Shown here: positions 6,502-8,979 of the stretch, one piece after another
How positions within the stretch are numbered: the first letter of the stretch is position 1
Layout: each line of letters starts with the position of its first letter
The notes under the pieces: generated by a model
Told to the model about the DNA's origin: nothing
The model's input: the letters and a program-made list of their open reading frames with translations, nothing else
The model's database searches: none
Position numbers and translations under genes: made by a program
From: Candidatus Poribacteria bacterium
GTDB lineage: Bacteria > Poribacteria > WGA-4E > PCPOR2b
Reading direction: 5' to 3'
Length of the DNA: 8,979 nt
Assembly (NCBI GenBank): GCA_027296925.1
Contig: JAPUIP010000147.1
Span: forward strand, 1 to 8,979

Positions 6502-7969
6502 CTTCCTCACCTTCTGTCGTCTGAGCCGTCGGTAGAGCCTTTAAGTTTCTGAGATTGGGGTATTCAATCGACCAAATCGATTGATCCGCCGGTTCAATTT
6601 CAACACTCAGTGCAACCGGATCTAGCGCCTCTGGGGATTTGGGGAGTAACACGGTGAATGTACTGCCACGTCCTTCCTCGCTTTGCACTTCGATAACCCC
6701 GCCATACTTTTCGATCAACCTAGCAGACATTGCAAGCCCCAGCCCTGTACCTTCACCTTCAGGCTTTGTCGTGAAAAAGGGATCAAAGATCCGATCCAGA
6801 TCCGTTGATTTGATGCCGGTACCGGTATCTGCAACGCTGATGCAGACGAATTGTGAATCAGTATCGGATTGTATGGTCAATTCCCCGCCGTGAGGCATTG
6901 CATCGGCGGCATTCAAAAAGAGGTTAATCAATACCTGACTGAGTTGATCGGCATCGATTTTTACCTGCGGCGATGTGGTATCGAGAACTTTTGCAACCGC
7001 AATCGTCTTGAACTTCTTTTGTGCTGAAACGAGTTTGAGGGCCCGATCGATGACATCGTTGACTTTTACCCATTCGATTGCATCTGCGGTCGGACGGGAA
7101 AAATTGAGGAGATGATTGATCAGTTGGCCGATTCGCCTTGATTCGCTCTCAATGGCGCGCAGGTATTCAATCCGTTCTGATTCACTTTCACCCCGCATTA
7201 ACAGGATTTGTGCATAAGCTGAGATGGATCCGAGTGGATTGCCCACTTCATGAGCAATACCCGACGCCAAACGTCCGATCGATGCCAGTTTATCGGCGTG
7301 GCGGAGTTGCCGTTCAAGCGATTTCCGTTCAGTAACGTCGTGCCAAATCTGTTGAATTACTTCCATTTTTCCGTATCCAATGACACTGGCACAAACCTCA
7401 ATATCAAGTCGTGCATCGTCTTGACGTACAAGAGTCAGATCTTCACGCACGGCTCCCGGCGTTGCTTTGGTACGCTCAAAAAGTGCCTGTATCCGCTCGA
7501 CATCGCCATGCGGGTATAGTTCCCATATTTTGAGTTGGCACAGTTGGGCATGAGTGTAGCCGGTTAATTCAGTCGCTTTGGCATTGGCGTCAAGAATCCG
7601 GCCATTTTCAAGTTCTAATAAGAGAATCGCATCACTTGCTTGATCGATAGCCTGCCGGTATTTTTCCTCGGATTCGGCGTGGAGATGCAACAGTTGGTTG
7701 AGGTCTTGATTGGCAAGATCTAGTTGGTGATTCCGATCTATCAGGCGGTCCTGTAGGTTACCGATGGAATATCCTGACAGCATTAATACAGCAATTGTGC
7801 CGAAACTCATGTAAAGATAGAAGTAGAGGTTCGCTGCAATCTCAGTCTTTATAAAATGCGAAGGCTCAAGGGGAACATCAGCCGTGAAATAACGCACAAG
7901 AATCGATCCAACTGCAGCCGCCATGCCGAATATTGTCCCGAGCATTGGATAAAGTGTTCGCTTTTTCAT
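6467..7969 (-). CDS. Membrane PAS-domain sensor histidine kinase, NtrB-like
   Basis: This 500-residue kinase starts at the ATG at 7969, with AAGGA nine bases upstream (7983-7979). Two membrane helices (about 8-26 and 46-70) enclose only ~20 residues outside the membrane. A short coiled linker leads to a PAS domain (about 102-214, ending WHDVTERK). The dimerisation domain has the phospho-acceptor H240 in IAHEVGNPL. The ATPase domain shows the N-box N353 (NLFLNAADAM), G1 D381TGTGI, the F-box FDPFFTTK and G2 GTGLGLAMS. A Glu-rich tail of about 65 residues follows, partly encoded in the overlap with the regulator gene. The small outer loop suggests that the signal is read in the membrane or by the PAS domain in the cytoplasm. 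Position and overlap make the NtrC-type regulator its expected partner; it may also phosphorylate the receiver-only protein encoded upstream. Confidence 0.95.
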   Translation of the reverse strand: MKKRTLYPMLGTIFGMAAAVGSILVRYFTADVPLEPSHFIKTEIAANLYFYLYMSFGTIAVLMLSGYSIGNLQDRLIDRNHQLDLANQDLNQLLHLHAESEEKYRQAIDQASDAILLLELENGRILDANAKATELTGYTHAQLCQLKIWELYPHGDVERIQALFERTKATPGAVREDLTLVRQDDARLDIEVCASVIGYGKMEVIQQIWHDVTERKSLERQLRHADKLASIGRLASGIAHEVGNPLGSISAYAQILLMRGESESERIEYLRAIESESRRIGQLINHLLNFSRPTADAIEWVKVNDVIDRALKLVSAQKKFKTIAVAKVLDTTSPQVKIDADQLSQVLINLFLNAADAMPHGGELTIQSDTDSQFVCISVADTGTGIKSTDLDRIFDPFFTTKPEGEGTGLGLAMSARLIEKYGGVIEVQSEEGRGSTFTVLLPKSPEALDPVALSVEIEPADQSIWSIEYPNLRNLKALPTAQTTEGEEDESDSSQDPCC

Positions 7970-8046
7970 GGCATCAGTTCCTTCATTTACGTTATTGGGT
8001 AAAGCACAAGGAATTCACGTCGATGATTTTCTGACTCCTAATTTCC

Positions 8047-8415
8047 TCATTTTCTTTGAGCTAACAGCTTGCGAATGATACGGGTGACCGCGGCAACTTG
8101 AAACGGTTTCTGGACAACGTAGACTGCGCCGGCATGCTCTCGATCCCGAAGTAAGTCATTCCAATACGCACTCATCAATATAAAGGACAGTTCCGGTTTT
8201 TCGTGTTGAATCGCGCGTATCAATTCCAATCCATTCATGTAAGGCATACGAAAATCAGTAACAACCAAATCAATCTCTTGCGTCCGAATTTTTTCCAAAG
8301 CCTCTACCCCATTTTCCGCAAATATGAGCTCATACTCACTGCCAAGGATGATGCCCATAATCTTGCGTATGTGGTATTGGTCATCTGCAACTAAAATTCT
8401 GGGGCGTTGTACCAT
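8047..8415 (-). CDS. Stand-alone receiver-domain response regulator
   Basis: This is a 122-residue single-domain (CheY-like) protein. The ATG at 8415 is chosen because GAGGA (8425-8421) lies five bases upstream and the receiver fold begins at once (RILVADDQ). A longer frame reaching 8523 would add residues unlike a receiver and would run through the predicted promoter. Conserved residues are D11/D12, phospho-acceptor D54 (VVTDFRMP), S82 (LMSAY) and K103-P104 (QKPF). There is no output domain, so it acts by protein contact or as a phosphate sink or relay. It is the first gene of the cluster, 77 bp before the kinase gene. Having two receivers with one kinase raises a branched or buffered phosphotransfer scheme, which is inference. 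Confidence 0.93.
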   Translation of the reverse strand: MVQRPRILVADDQYHIRKIMGIILGSEYELIFAENGVEALEKIRTQEIDLVVTDFRMPYMNGLELIRAIQHEKPELSFILMSAYWNDLLRDREHAGAVYVVQKPFQVAAVTRIIRKLLAQRK

Positions 8416-8450
8416 GCTTTTCCTCACTTTCGTTCTGTGTTTCAGATTGG

Positions 8451-8466
8451 AGCAAACCGTATGCCA
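8451..8466 (-). promoter_or_regulatory. Sigma-54 (-24/-12) promoter of the two-component operon
   Basis: Read on the minus strand, TGGCAT-ACGGT-TTGCT matches TGGCAC-N5-TTGCW at all but one fixed position, with the exact GG-N10-GC spacing. The predicted start is near 8440, leaving a ~24-base leader that contains the ribosome site (8425-8421) and the ATG at 8415. The position is thus ideal for the receiver gene and the genes behind it. The operon itself encodes a sigma-54 activator, which supports autoregulation. Confidence 0.72.
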
Positions 8467-8506
8467 TACAATGGGAATCGTAATCATGCAGCTTGACACC
8501 CACAAC

Positions 8507-8524
8507 TGTGAAACCACTTTCACA
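8507..8524. promoter_or_regulatory. Enhancer-like dyad, site 1 (proximal)
   Basis: TGTGAAA-CCAC-TTTCACA is a perfect 7-bp inverted repeat in 18 bp, centred about 75 bp upstream of the predicted start near 8440. Its size and symmetry suit a dimer of a Fis-type helix-turn-helix regulator such as the NtrC-type protein of this operon. A second inverted repeat, ACCACTT-N9-AAGTGGT (8513-8535), overlaps it. Confidence 0.65.
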
Positions 8525-8586
8525 CCCCAAGTGGTATTCGAATTTGAGCGCCCATGCGGAAGACAAGCAGGGCATAGCTTGATTGG

Positions 8587-8604
8587 TGTGAAAGCATCTT
8601 CACA
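8587..8604. promoter_or_regulatory. Enhancer-like dyad, site 2 (distal)
   Basis: TGTGAA-AGCATC-TTCACA repeats the outer 6+6 bases and the spacing of site 1 exactly. Its centre is 80 bp further upstream, about -155 from the predicted start. Paired upstream sites at this range are typical for sigma-54 activators. The two sites share their arms but not the central six bases, as expected of a protein-recognised dyad. Confidence 0.65.
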
Positions 8605-8902
8605 GCATTGGGAAATTGAGTGCGCATCTGCAAACGCGCTTCAATCTTTGCTGAATCTCCTTTTCACTGTGTTCTTGGCAGCGAAACCCGAAACAGACTC
8701 GCAGACCGACAAAACCGGCAGGAACCTTCAAATCCATGGAAATTTGCGGATTTCTGTATCAACGACTCAAGTATAGTGAAATTGTTTCCGATAACTCTAT
8801 TAATGTCGGAACGATTTCCCATCGCCAGCCGTTATTTTACAATATACCTTATAGTAAAAATCCACCTCTAGTACATGTCGGCAGAAATTCGTTATCAGTT
8901 GT
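8605..8902. other. Non-coding stretch with small inverted repeats
   Basis: No convincing gene is seen: the open frames here overlap the regulatory dyads or lack ribosome sites and recognisable motifs. Visible structures are AAATCC-N12-GGATTT (8730-8753), TTCCGA-N14-TCGGAA (8786-8811) and the AT-rich TTTTAC-N13-GTAAAA (8835-8859), which contains TATAGT. They could be operators or promoter parts for a gene beyond the window; none is strong enough to name. Confidence 0.4.
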
Positions 8903-8960
8903 AGGAGTCGAATCCTGTAGCCTGCCCTTGAGCCCTTCGGCTTCGCTCAGAGCCTGCCCT
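8903..8960. repeat. REP-like palindromic element between direct repeats
   Basis: AGCCTGCCCT occurs at 8919-8928 and 8951-8960, 32 bp apart. Between them TGAGC (8929-8933) pairs with GCTCA (8945-8949) around a loop containing CCTTCGG. Just to the left is the near-palindrome AGGAGTCGAATCCT (8903-8916). The sequence style (TGAGCGAAGCCGAAGG on the minus strand) resembles the intergenic REP-type repeats of many bacteria. Only one copy is visible in the window. Confidence 0.4.
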
Positions 8961-8979
8961 GCCTGTCGCGCCTGTGCCG

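Noticed and set aside
8416..8523. N-terminal extension of the receiver-only protein up to 8523
   Set aside because: The added residues do not resemble a receiver, membrane anchor or signal peptide, and they would run through the predicted sigma-54 promoter. The ATG at 8415 has a good ribosome site.
8507..8604. CRP/FNR-type binding sites (TGTGA...TCACA)
   Set aside because: The canonical CRP site has six bases between TGTGA and TCACA; both dyads here have eight. Their position far upstream of a -24/-12 promoter also fits an enhancer-binding protein better.
8324..8776. Plus-strand 150-codon frame over the regulatory region
   Set aside because: It starts inside the receiver gene on the other strand, has no ribosome site or recognisable motif, and overlaps the promoter and both dyads.
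8901..8925. tRNA T-arm remnant (GTCGAATCC)
   Set aside because: The 5-bp T-stem does not form with a 7-base loop, and no anticodon or acceptor arms are present nearby.

Overview
The window looks like part of a chromosome from an uncultured Gram-negative bacterium. By eye it is about half G+C and has no mobile-element genes. Three features point to an outer membrane and to FCB-like or candidate-phylum bacteria (Poribacteria, Latescibacterota or similar): a PorV/UPF0164-type outer-membrane barrel protein, a secreted Ig-repeat protein ending in a FlgD-like/type IX-secretion-like C-terminal module, and a bacterial-enhancer-binding regulator paired with a sigma-54-type promoter. The phylum assignment is inference from gene style, not from a marker gene.

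Left part (1-3650, plus strand): the C-terminal part of a large secreted protein built from ~99-residue Ig-like modules, then a PorV-like barrel protein, then a LysM/coiled-coil envelope protein. A strong intrinsic terminator at 3585-3649 closes this group. A large imperfect hairpin lies between the first two genes. Together they look like a cell-envelope/secretion set: a surface cargo, a barrel of the family that includes the type IX cargo shuttle, and a peptidoglycan-binding protein.

Middle part (3725-5068, plus strand): a 199-residue protein that I read as a shortened relative of the acetyl-CoA carboxylase alpha subunit (AccA) with its catalytic motifs lost, followed by a CDP-alcohol phosphatidyltransferase with an intact catalytic signature, probably a phospholipid head-group synthase.

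Right part (5119-8979, minus strand): a three-gene two-component cluster transcribed right to left: a receiver-only response regulator, a membrane PAS histidine kinase, and an NtrC-type response regulator whose start overlaps the kinase gene by 35 bp. Upstream of the first gene is a well-formed -24/-12 (sigma-54) promoter, preceded by two copies of an 18-bp dyad (TGTGAA-N6-TTCACA) exactly 80 bp apart. The simplest model is that the NtrC-type regulator binds the twin dyads and activates its own operon through sigma-54. The last 375 bp carry several small inverted repeats and a REP-like hairpin between 10-bp direct repeats, with no convincing gene.
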